Source: Bacteroidota bacterium
Lineage (GTDB): Bacteria > Bacteroidota > Bacteroidia > Flavobacteriales > Weeksellaceae
NCBI GenBank assembly: GCA_023433225.1
Contig: JAEZDQ010000205.1
Location: forward strand, 1-10,356
Length of the DNA: 10,356 nt
Direction: 5' to 3'
The notes beneath the pieces are model-generated. The model saw only the letters and a program-made list of their open reading frames with translations. It did not search any database and was not told the DNA's origin. The translations under genes and the position numbers were made by a program. This document shows positions 1 through 6,360 of the stretch, in pieces (the stretch's first letter is position 1; each line of letters starts with the position of its first letter).

Positions 1-666
1 ACGCAATTCAACAATACCGAAGATTTGGCAAACTATCCGAGAACCGAAGAAGCAGATGCCGCATTGTTGAAAAAATCCGGTTGCGATGCGGTATTTTGTC
101 CTACCGCCGAAGCGATTTATCCCCAAGGTGAACGATCCGAAAAGTTTAATTTTAATGGGCTGGACATTCAAATGGAAGGGAAATTCAGACCCGGCCATTT
201 TGATGGGGTTGCCACAGTGGTCAAACGGTTTTTAGAAATCATCCAACCTCACCGGGCTTATTTCGGTGAAAAGGATTTCCAACAGTTGCGGGTCATCCAA
301 GAATTGGTTAAACATGCTGATTTGGCCGTTGAAATTGTTCCCGAGCCTATCCTGAGGGAGCCGGACGGCTTGGCGATGAGTTCCAGGAATATGCGGCTGA
401 CACCCGAAATGCGACAGGAATCAGTAAAAATTTACCAAATCCTTCAAAAAGCAAAATCGTATTTAACCCGACACGACATTGCTGAAACCAAAATATTTGT
501 GAAGGAATTATTCCAACAGACCCAATTGGATTTGGAATATTTTGAAATCACCGATGAAAAGAACCTGCAACCTGTATTGGATAAAAACAATTCCCAAAAG
601 TTGCGTGCCTTTGTTGCCGCTTTCGCAGGCGGAGTTCGGCTCATCGACAATATCTCGTTAAATTAA
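1..666 (+). CDS. panC: Pantothenate synthetase PanC, 5'-truncated by window edge
   Basis: ATP-dependent ligation of pantoate and beta-alanine to pantothenate, a cytoplasmic step towards coenzyme A. The reading frame is open from base 1 and encodes the last 221 residues. Family members are about 280 residues, so roughly 60 N-terminal residues, including the HIGH-type nucleotide-binding motif, lie outside the window. Visible family motifs are TQFN at the left edge, NYPRT (34-48), FRPGHFDGVATVV (184-222), YFGEKDFQQ (259-285) and the KMSKS-equivalent loop DGLAMSSRN ending at 390. The in-frame TTG at 25 is internal and is not a start. The stop is TAA at 664-666, and panD follows after 39 bases, so both enzymes of the beta-alanine branch are adjacent. 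No frameshift or missing conserved residue is seen in the visible part. Confidence 0.97.
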   Translation, partial: TQFNNTEDLANYPRTEEADAALLKKSGCDAVFCPTAEAIYPQGERSEKFNFNGLDIQMEGKFRPGHFDGVATVVKRFLEIIQPHRAYFGEKDFQQLRVIQELVKHADLAVEIVPEPILREPDGLAMSSRNMRLTPEMRQESVKIYQILQKAKSYLTRHDIAETKIFVKELFQQTQLDLEYFEITDEKNLQPVLDKNNSQKLRAFVAAFAGGVRLIDNISLN

Positions 667-689
667 AGTCCGTTTTCCTGAAATCTGCG

Positions 690-697
690 TAACTTTG
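690..697 (+). promoter_or_regulatory. Bacteroidota -7 box TAACTTTG in front of panD
   Basis: TAACTTTG matches the Bacteroidota -7 consensus TAnnTTTG exactly. It lies in the 39-base gap between panC and panD, and its last base is 8 bases before the first ATG of panD, so a transcript started here would have almost no leader. I see no convincing -33 TTTG at the expected distance. The box may therefore be weak, or may only supplement read-through from panC. Confidence 0.5.
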
Positions 698-705
698 CAC
701 CCGAT

Positions 706-1056
706 ATGATGATAGAAATTGTACGCTCCAAATTGCACCGCGTAAAAGTAACAGGTGCCGAACTGAATTACATAGGCAGCATAACCATTGATGAAGACCT
801 CATTGAAGCCGCTAATTTAGTGGTGGGCGAAAAAGTCCACATCGTCAACATCCAAAACGGCGAAAGGTTCGAAACCTATATCATCGAAGGTAAAAGAGGT
901 TCCGGTGAAGTTACGCTCAACGGACCGGCCGCCCGAAAAGTCCAAGTCGGCGATACCATCATTGTAATCGCTTACGGGCTGGTCGATATAGCAGATGCAA
1001 AAAAACACAAACCTACCATTGTTTTTCCAAATGAAGAAACCAATCGATTGGACTAA
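706..1056 (+). CDS. panD: Aspartate 1-decarboxylase PanD (proenzyme)
   Basis: Decarboxylates L-aspartate to beta-alanine, the co-substrate of PanC. It is a pyruvoyl enzyme made by self-cleavage of a proenzyme. The 116-residue length is normal for the family. Starting at the first of two adjacent ATGs gives numbering identical to the E. coli enzyme: the SKLHRVKVT segment (K9, H11), Y22, the Gly24-Ser25 cleavage site, and R54, T57 and Y58 of the active site are all present. The motif NGPAARKVQVGDTIIVIAYG covers residues 73-92. All residues needed for self-processing are there, so an active enzyme is expected. It lies 39 bases after panC and 3 bases before the next gene, in line with co-transcription. 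Confidence 0.98.
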   Translation: MMIEIVRSKLHRVKVTGAELNYIGSITIDEDLIEAANLVVGEKVHIVNIQNGERFETYIIEGKRGSGEVTLNGPAARKVQVGDTIIVIAYGLVDIADAKKHKPTIVFPNEETNRLD

Positions 1057-1059
1057 ACA

Positions 1060-2046
1060 ATGAAAGCGCGAACCGGTCAAATTCTCTTTAGCCTTGGTGC
1101 TGTATCCTTGGCTGGATTGTTCATCTGGCTCACTCTGAAAGAAACCGATTTTGAAGCACTTCGGAAAGCCGCGAAGCAAGCCAATTATTTTTGGTTTTTG
1201 GCTTCGATGGCATTGAGCATTTTCTCTTACTGGCTCAGAGCTGCACGCTGGAAATTGTTGTTGGAGCCCGTCGGCCATCCGATGAAAATATCCAGTGGGT
1301 TTTGGGCGATTTCTTTCGCCTATTTCATGAACCTAACCATTCCCAGGAGTGGCGAAGTGGCCCGTGCGACTTCACTCTATAAAATGGAAAAAGTGCCGGT
1401 GGACAAGTCACTCGGGACCATCGTTTTGGAACGGGTAATCGATGTTTTATTCTTGTGTTTCTTTTTTCTACTTACACTCATCTTCAACTCCCACACCCTG
1501 TTTTCTTTTTTTTCTATGAGTGAAAAACCCTCTTTGGGGAGTTTCCTCATCGCATTCGGGGTATTGGCTTTACTGGTGTTTTTGTTTTTCTTAATGCGAA
1601 AAAGCATCCGAAATTTAAAACTCTACCAACAAGGATTGCGGTTCCTGGAAGGAATTTGGATTGGTTTCAAATCGATTTTAAAGTTAGAAAAAAGAGCCTT
1701 GTTCGTCGCTTATTCCATGAGCATCTGGCTTTGTTATTTTCTAATGACTTATTTGGTTCTTTTTGCTTTTCCGGACACCAAAGGGTTCGGGTTGGCGGAA
1801 GGCTTTTTCCTGATTGTCTCCGGTGCTTTGGGGATGATTTTGCCGGCGGTCGGCGGGTTGGGTTATCCGTATGTGATGAGCATGGCATTTGCGGCAATTT
1901 ATATTGCGAGCGGACAAACAGCGGACGCAGGCCGGGCAGTGGGCAACTATTTCGGTCTGATGCTTTATTTCGCACAAGTAATTTCGATTTTGGTTTTTGG
2001 CCTGATTTCCATATTGTATATTTTTAAAACCAAGAAAAAGGCTTAA
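1060..2046 (+). CDS. YbhN/UPF0104-type integral membrane protein (LPG synthase TM-like fold)
   Basis: A 328-residue polytopic membrane protein of the family that resembles the membrane part of lysylphosphatidylglycerol synthase (flippase-like domain). Hydrophobic segments are visible at about 8-27, 44-64, 76-96, 126-147, 160-180, 213-236, 247-270 and 300-322. The family signature is the loop around residues 90-125, with NLTIPRSGEVARA followed by a conserved ERVID motif. The C-terminal synthetase domain of true MprF is absent, so lipid aminoacylation is not supported; the substrate is unknown. ATG lies 3 bases after the panD stop, so translational coupling is likely. No functional link to pantothenate synthesis can be read from the sequence; the position may only reflect operon history. 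Confidence 0.88.
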   Translation: MKARTGQILFSLGAVSLAGLFIWLTLKETDFEALRKAAKQANYFWFLASMALSIFSYWLRAARWKLLLEPVGHPMKISSGFWAISFAYFMNLTIPRSGEVARATSLYKMEKVPVDKSLGTIVLERVIDVLFLCFFFLLTLIFNSHTLFSFFSMSEKPSLGSFLIAFGVLALLVFLFFLMRKSIRNLKLYQQGLRFLEGIWIGFKSILKLEKRALFVAYSMSIWLCYFLMTYLVLFAFPDTKGFGLAEGFFLIVSGALGMILPAVGGLGYPYVMSMAFAAIYIASGQTADAGRAVGNYFGLMLYFAQVISILVFGLISILYIFKTKKKA

Positions 2047-2060
2047 TTTTGATGTTAAGC
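2041..2060 (+). promoter_or_regulatory. -7 box inside a small hairpin at the ybhN-like/radA junction
   Basis: GCTTAA (2041-2046) and TTAAGC (2055-2060) form a perfect 6-bp inverted repeat with an 8-base loop; after one mismatch, AAA/TTT could extend it. The left arm contains the TAA stop of the preceding gene. The same bases give TAATTTTG (2044-2051), an exact match to TAnnTTTG. The radA ATG follows 7 bases after the right arm. No good -33 element is seen about 20 bases upstream. Either a weak internal promoter for radA or a small RNA hairpin is possible. Confidence 0.35.
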
Positions 2061-2067
2061 ATTTCGA

Positions 2068-3426
2068 ATGTCCAAAACCAAAACATCGTTTTTCTGTCAA
2101 AATTGCGGCACCCAAACCATCCAATGGATGGGCCAATGCAAAGCATGCGGTGAATGGAACACCATCGTAGAAGAAATCATTGACAAAGGCGAAGATAAAA
2201 AACCATGGAAAACATCTACGGACAGAGCCACGCCTGGATTGCAGAACATCAAAGACGTTTCAGAAACCGGTGAAACCCGCATCGACACTTTGAATGAAGA
2301 GCTCAATCGCGTTTTGGGTGGCGGCATCGTAAACGGTTCAGTCGTCTTGGTGGGCGGTGAGCCCGGAATCGGGAAATCCACACTGATGCTGCAGGTCGCA
2401 CTTCATTTGGCCAATGTAAAAGTCCTTTATGTTTCCGGTGAAGAATCCGCTTCCCAAATTAAATTAAGGGCCGAACGAATCGGTATTCAGTCCGACCAAT
2501 GCTTTGTTCTGACCGAGACAAATACCCAAAAAATATTCCGTCATATACAGGAAATCCAGCCGCAGCTTATTGTAATTGACTCCGTACAGACTTTGCATAC
2601 ACAGTATGTAGAAAGTTCGCCGGGCAGCATTTCGCAAATCCGGGAGTGCACTTCTGAATTGATTAAATTTGCCAAAGAAACCAACGTACCGGTGGTGCTA
2701 ATTGGCCACATCACCAAAGAAGGGGTGATTGCAGGCCCTAAAATTCTGGAACACATGGTCGATGTGGTTTTACAGTTCGAAGGCGACCGCAACCACATTT
2801 ACCGTTTGCTCCGTTCACAGAAAAACCGATTCGGTTCCACAGCGGAACTGGGGATTTACGAAATGCTGGGAAGCGGTTTGCGTGAAGTCAAAAACCCTTC
2901 GGAAGTTTTGATTTCCAAAAAAGATGAACCGCTCAGCGGAAACGCTATTGCCGCGACTTTAGAAGGCATCCGCCCGATGTTGATTGAAATTCAGGCATTG
3001 GTAAGTTCCGCAGTATATGGTACACCGCAGCGTTCTGCCACCGGATTCGATGCCAAAAGGCTCAATATGCTCTTGGCCGTTTTGGAAAAACGAGCCGGTT
3101 TCCAACTCGCATCAAAAGACGTTTTCCTGAATATCACTGGCGGAATCCGTGTAGATGACCCGGCGATTGATTTGGCTGTGATTTGCGCCATTCTTTCTTC
3201 CAATATGGATGTGGCCTTGCCGGATAATTGTTGTTTCGCGGGTGAAGTAGGCTTGAGCGGAGAAATCCGGGCGGTAAACCGGGCAGAACAGCGAATTATG
3301 GAGGCCGAAAAGTTGGGTTATGACGTAATTTTCATTTCGAAATACAATAAAATAAAAACCAGCGATTACCAAATCCGCGTGGAAACCATTGCCAAAGTAG
3401 GTGAATTGGTTAAAATTTTATTTTAA
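2068..3426 (+). CDS. radA: DNA repair protein RadA (branch-migration helicase)
   Basis: RecA-related ATPase with a Lon-like C-terminal domain that promotes branch migration of recombination intermediates in the cytoplasm. The 452 residues show the full family layout. An N-terminal four-cysteine zinc finger uses C10, C13, C24 and C27. The Walker A motif GEPGIGKST is at 97-105 and a Walker B-like strand ending in IDS at about 167-172. The RadA signature KNRFG is at 252-256. The Lon protease-like domain spans about 290-452 and includes NITGGIRVDDPAIDLA. The start is the ATG 21 bases after the upstream stop, and no better candidate is nearby. The gene is intact. Bacterial RadA (formerly Sms) is the clear assignment; archaeal RadA is a different protein. 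Confidence 0.98.
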   Translation: MSKTKTSFFCQNCGTQTIQWMGQCKACGEWNTIVEEIIDKGEDKKPWKTSTDRATPGLQNIKDVSETGETRIDTLNEELNRVLGGGIVNGSVVLVGGEPGIGKSTLMLQVALHLANVKVLYVSGEESASQIKLRAERIGIQSDQCFVLTETNTQKIFRHIQEIQPQLIVIDSVQTLHTQYVESSPGSISQIRECTSELIKFAKETNVPVVLIGHITKEGVIAGPKILEHMVDVVLQFEGDRNHIYRLLRSQKNRFGSTAELGIYEMLGSGLREVKNPSEVLISKKDEPLSGNAIAATLEGIRPMLIEIQALVSSAVYGTPQRSATGFDAKRLNMLLAVLEKRAGFQLASKDVFLNITGGIRVDDPAIDLAVICAILSSNMDVALPDNCCFAGEVGLSGEIRAVNRAEQRIMEAEKLGYDVIFISKYNKIKTSDYQIRVETIAKVGELVKILF

Positions 3427-3435
3427 ATTTATTTG

Positions 3436-3448
3436 ATTGGTTACCAAT
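3436..3448. repeat. Perfect 13-bp palindrome between radA and the thioesterase gene
   Basis: ATTGGT-T-ACCAAT is a perfect inverted repeat with a single central base, starting 10 bases after the radA stop and 31 bases before the next ATG. The one-base centre rules out a normal RNA hairpin or intrinsic terminator, so a dimeric protein-binding site is the more natural reading. It lies just upstream of a T-rich tract and of a weak -7-like TAATTTAA at 3459-3466. No particular regulator can be named. Confidence 0.3.
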
Positions 3449-3478
3449 GTTTTTTGTTTAATTTAAATCTAAATCCAC

Positions 3479-3871
3479 ATGAGATTCCATACCCGGAAAT
3501 GGGTCAAACCACAAGATTTGAATGCCAATAAAACTTTGTTCGGCGGGACTTTATTGGCTTGGATAGACGAAGAAGCCGCGCTTTATTCCATCGTCCAGTT
3601 GGAAAATCCGCATATTGTGACCAAATTTATTTCGGAAATTAATTTCATGAGCTCCGCAAAAGAAGGCGATGTGGTGGAGATCGGGATAGACGTGGTAAAG
3701 TTCGGCAAATCTTCCCTCGTCCTGAAATGCGCTGTCAGAAACATGATGACGCATGAGACCATCATAACCGTTGACAATATCACCATGGTCAACCTCGATG
3801 AAAATGGCAAACCCAAACCACACGGGAAAACGGAAATCGAATTTGTCAAAAACCGATTGGGGAAGCTGTGA
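3479..3871 (+). CDS. YciA-like acyl-CoA thioesterase (single hotdog domain)
   Basis: Probable cytoplasmic thioesterase that hydrolyses acyl-CoA to free acid and CoA. The 130-residue protein is one hotdog domain of the YciA/acyl-CoA hydrolase type. The motif around residues 15-31 (NANKTLFGGTLLAWIDE) carries the conserved Gly-Gly pair and D30, the likely catalytic aspartate. The second family signature, GKSSLVLKC, is near 72-80, and the C-terminal NLDENGKPKPH segment is also typical. Chain-length preference cannot be read from the sequence. The gap of 52 bases after radA is longer than elsewhere in this gene series and contains a palindrome, so separate control is possible. The stop codon is only 4 bases from the stop of the convergent DUF4254 gene. 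Confidence 0.93.
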   Translation: MRFHTRKWVKPQDLNANKTLFGGTLLAWIDEEAALYSIVQLENPHIVTKFISEINFMSSAKEGDVVEIGIDVVKFGKSSLVLKCAVRNMMTHETIITVDNITMVNLDENGKPKPHGKTEIEFVKNRLGKL

Positions 3872-3875
3872 GGGG

Positions 3876-4484
3876 TTATTTGTTTTTGTACAACACCGGA
3901 TTGAGCTCCTCGTCATTGTACATTTTCATTTGTTTGTAAACCTTCATGTATTTACTGCCGGACGCAATATCTTCCAGCAATTCTTCAATCGCAGTCGATA
4001 AATCACGGTGTTGTTCCAGTAAAATATTGAGTTTATTTTGACACTGGATTTTATGCTGTTCCGAAGCATCGGTGCGGTTGGCTTCTTCCTGCATATGGTA
4101 AACTTTTAACGAAAGGATGGAATAACGGTCAATGGCCCAAGCCGGGCTTTCGGTGTTGATTTTGGCATTTTCCGATACTTCAACATCCGCATATTTTTGT
4201 AAAAACCAAGCATCAATGTACTCCACCATATCGGTTCTTTCCTGATTTGATTTGTCAATCCAACGTTTGAGTTTCAATGCTTCAACCGGATTGATTTCAG
4301 GGTCGCGGATGATGTCTTCCAAATGCCATTGTACCGTATCAATCCAGTTTTTTTTGTAAAGCAAATGTTCAATCAATTGCGATTCTTCATAAGGATTTTC
4401 AATGGTTTTGTGGATGTCATTGAATTGATGGTAATCGCTTATGCTCCGGTTGAATATAGTCCAGGCTTTTTGGGTGAAATTCAT
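3876..4484 (-). CDS. DUF4254 family protein, function unknown
   Basis: A 202-residue, predicted all-helical soluble protein with no signal peptide or membrane segment. It matches the DUF4254 family as I recall it. Conserved-looking blocks are LLYKKNWIDTVQWHLEDI at 41-58, PAWAIDRYSILSLKVYHM at 114-131, and a C-terminal MKVYKQMKMYNDEELNPVLY at 180-199. Invariant-looking polar residues in the first block (D49, H54, E56, D57) could be functional, but no activity is established to my knowledge. It is the last gene of the minus-strand envelope cluster, 36 bases after tatA, and ends 4 bases from the thioesterase gene on the other strand. DUF4254 genes often sit beside glycan or LPS genes, so an envelope-related role is a guess from context. 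Confidence 0.85.
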   Translation of the reverse strand: MNFTQKAWTIFNRSISDYHQFNDIHKTIENPYEESQLIEHLLYKKNWIDTVQWHLEDIIRDPEINPVEALKLKRWIDKSNQERTDMVEYIDAWFLQKYADVEVSENAKINTESPAWAIDRYSILSLKVYHMQEEANRTDASEQHKIQCQNKLNILLEQHRDLSTAIEELLEDIASGSKYMKVYKQMKMYNDEELNPVLYKNK

Positions 4485-4520
4485 TATTTGAGAATTGATG
4501 ATTGGGAATCGGTCCCAGAA

Positions 4521-4721
4521 TTATTGGGGATTTTCTGTTTTATTGCTTTCGGGTGCTTTTTTGTCTTCTTCCTTGGTGGCGTCTTTGAATTCTTTGATTC
4601 CGGAACCCAAACCTCTCATTAATTCAGGGATTTTTTTGGCTCCAAACAACAAAATAACCACCAAAACGATCAAGACGATTTCCCGGGTTCCGATAGCGCT
4701 GAAAATATATGCTAAATTCAT
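4521..4721 (-). CDS. tatA: Sec-independent protein translocase subunit TatA
   Basis: Small inner-membrane subunit that forms the pore-like assembly of the twin-arginine pathway for folded proteins. With the ATG at 4721 it has 66 residues: a short periplasmic N-terminus, a single membrane helix at about 13-26, an FG hinge at 26-27, an amphipathic helix starting KKIPELMRGLGSGIKEF, and a charged tail. E14 in GTRE sits where TatA proteins have a functionally important polar residue. A longer reading from a TTG at 4739 was rejected because that codon falls inside the promoter box. The usual TatA features favour TatA over TatB, though Bacteroidota TatA may serve both roles. tatC is not in the window. 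It lies downstream of the EnvC-like gene. Confidence 0.93.
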   Translation of the reverse strand: MNLAYIFSAIGTREIVLIVLVVILLFGAKKIPELMRGLGSGIKEFKDATKEEDKKAPESNKTENPQ

Positions 4722-4736
4722 TTTGACAATTTTAGG

Positions 4737-4757
4737 CAAAGTTACACTAAATTTAGT
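4737..4757 (-). promoter_or_regulatory. tatA promoter box TAACTTTG with adjacent 12-bp palindrome
   Basis: On the minus strand TAACTTTG occupies 4744-4737, an exact TAnnTTTG match, 15 bases before the tatA ATG. One base upstream of it lies ACTAAATTTAGT (4746-4757), a perfect 12-bp palindrome that also contains the stop codon of the EnvC-like gene (4753-4755). A palindrome placed directly beside the -7 box is a plausible operator. No strong -33 TTTG is seen. The placement suggests tatA can be transcribed independently of the upstream cluster. Confidence 0.45.
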
Positions 4758-6360
4758 TTCCGCCCAGCCACATTTCCGGATTTTGTTTGACGGTACCGCT
4801 GCGCACTTGGAAGTTCAGGATGGTATTGCCCATTTCATCGGTATAAATCCTTCCCAAATCCTGTCCCCTTTTGACATTGTCGCCTTTTTTTACCGAAACA
4901 AATGAGAGGTTATTGTAAACCGTAAAATAAGTTCCGTGCCGTAACAAAACCGTTCTGTTCCCGCCCGGGATTGAAATGACCTGGGTGACTTCTCCGTCAA
5001 AAACGGCCAATGCTTGGCTTCCTTTATTGGTCGCGATGTCCACCCCGTCGTTATAGACCTCAATGTTGAGCAGCGGATGTTTACCCGGCCCGAAATGCCC
5101 TACAATGGAACCTCTGCTCACCGGCCAAGGGAGTTTCCCACGGTTATTGGAAAAGTCAGCGGAAAGGGTGGCGGTATTGCTACGGTCGGCATACGTAGGC
5201 TGGGGAGCCGGGTCTGGTTTGGGGTTTTCAACGGGTTTCGGGGTTTCTACCGGTTTGACAACGACTTCTTCCACCGGCTTGTTGGCGAGTTCGGCTTCGC
5301 GCTCGGCGCGTTCTTGTGCGAGGCGTTGTTCTTCTTCGGCGTCTTCAAATTTTTGCACTTCAATCCGGGCGGTAGATGCAAACTGGCCTTGCGGGAAATT
5401 GTTTAAATAAGTCTGGTAGGCAACTTTGCTGTGTGCGCTTCTGGCCGTTTGCCAGCCGCGGTTGTCGGCTTCCAGTTGCTGGATATTCTTTTGGGCCGCT
5501 TTGGAGTATTCACCGTTGGGCCATGTATTCAAATATGTTTGAAAGGAAGCTATCGTATTGGTTTTGGCCGCAGTTTCCCAATCCTTTTTGTCTTTTTCGG
5601 CACGGATTCTGGCCAAGCGGATTTCTTCTTCGATTATGCTTTTGATTTCCGCATCTATGGCTCTTTGTTCCCGCTGTTTATTGGCAATTTGCTCTGCGAT
5701 GGCACCCGCGTTTTTCTTGTATTCCGCGATGACTTTTTGTTTTTCCCCTTTTTCGACTTCGAGCTCGTCAATGACTATGGATTGCTGTGCAAGCAAAGTT
5801 TCTTTCTCTTTTTTGGAAGCCTCTCGCGCCGCTTTTTCTTTTCCAATTTGTTTGGTTTTGGCCAAAATTTCATCGGCTTTACCCAATTGGTATTCCGAAT
5901 ACCTTTGAAGGTATTTGATTCGCCTGTAAGCTTGTGCCAAACTTTGAGACGAAAGAACAAACAGCAATTTGTTTTCTACCGATTTGTTCTTGTACGCTTT
6001 GACAAGTATTTCCTTGTATTCCTTTCGGAGTTCCACCAACTCCCGGCTGAGTTTGTTGATTTCCAGTTGGGTGAGGTAAATTTCGTCTTCGATAAACCTT
6101 TTTTCTTTGGTCAAGCCATTCACCAATTTGGTTTGGGCACTGATTTTTTTATCCAGATTTTGAATATACAGCAAAGAGGTTTTGGATTCACTTTGGTTTC
6201 TTTGCAAATCTTTGTTCAAACCTGATATTTCTTTCTTGAGGGAAGAATTTTGTTGTTGGAGTTTTTCCTTTTGGATTTTGAGTTCCTCTTCGGTAATCTG
6301 GCCATTCGCCCAACCGGCGAGCAGGGTGAAAAGGATGCAAAAAATCAAATGTTTTTTCAT
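4753..6360 (-). CDS. EnvC-like secreted coiled-coil protein with degenerate LytM/M23 domain
   Basis: Probable periplasmic regulator of peptidoglycan hydrolases, 535 residues. A signal peptide covers 1-20 (cleavage after ANG). A long K/E/Q-rich coiled coil runs from about 23 to 255, as in EnvC. Two helical repeats follow (W261 to about 296 and W303 to about 338), each reading W-x-x-A then Y-L-N-x-(W/F)-P-x-G. Then come an E/R-rich helix, a Pro-rich linker (about 361-389) and a LytM domain at about 410-533. The M23 zinc ligands are largely replaced: HxGxD reads NDGVD (437-441), the Tyr-x-His-Leu region reads YNNL (482-485), and HLHFE reads ILNFQ (514-518). Enzymatic activity is therefore unlikely, and an EnvC/NlpD-type amidase-activator role is inferred. 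Its ATG overlaps the upstream DUF4292 stop by four bases (ATGA), so translation is coupled. Confidence 0.92.
   Translation of the reverse strand: MKKHLIFCILFTLLAGWANGQITEEELKIQKEKLQQQNSSLKKEISGLNKDLQRNQSESKTSLLYIQNLDKKISAQTKLVNGLTKEKRFIEDEIYLTQLEINKLSRELVELRKEYKEILVKAYKNKSVENKLLFVLSSQSLAQAYRRIKYLQRYSEYQLGKADEILAKTKQIGKEKAAREASKKEKETLLAQQSIVIDELEVEKGEKQKVIAEYKKNAGAIAEQIANKQREQRAIDAEIKSIIEEEIRLARIRAEKDKKDWETAAKTNTIASFQTYLNTWPNGEYSKAAQKNIQQLEADNRGWQTARSAHSKVAYQTYLNNFPQGQFASTARIEVQKFEDAEEEQRLAQERAEREAELANKPVEEVVVKPVETPKPVENPKPDPAPQPTYADRSNTATLSADFSNNRGKLPWPVSRGSIVGHFGPGKHPLLNIEVYNDGVDIATNKGSQALAVFDGEVTQVISIPGGNRTVLLRHGTYFTVYNNLSFVSVKKGDNVKRGQDLGRIYTDEMGNTILNFQVRSGTVKQNPEMWLGGN

Noticed and set aside
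817..1278. 153-codon minus-strand ORF over panD and the membrane-protein gene
   Set aside because: It crosses two well-supported genes in antisense and has no family features.
4503..4517. TGGGA-ATCGG-TCCCA hairpin between tatA and DUF4254
   Set aside because: Five-bp stem with no T-tract; too small to call a terminator, and the two genes are likely co-transcribed.
4722..4739. TTG start giving tatA six extra residues
   Set aside because: The TTG lies within the TAACTTTG promoter box, whereas an ATG 18 bases downstream gives a typical TatA N-terminus.
5063..5908. Serine- and alanine-rich plus-strand ORFs opposite the same gene
   Set aside because: Low-complexity antisense readings of the E/R/A-rich and coiled-coil segments.
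5431..6225. 264-codon plus-strand ORF opposite the EnvC-like gene, rich in Phe and Leu
   Set aside because: It is the mirror of Lys/Glu/Gln-rich coiled-coil codons (AAA, GAA, CAA read as TTT, TTC, TTG). No domain or start signal is recognisable.
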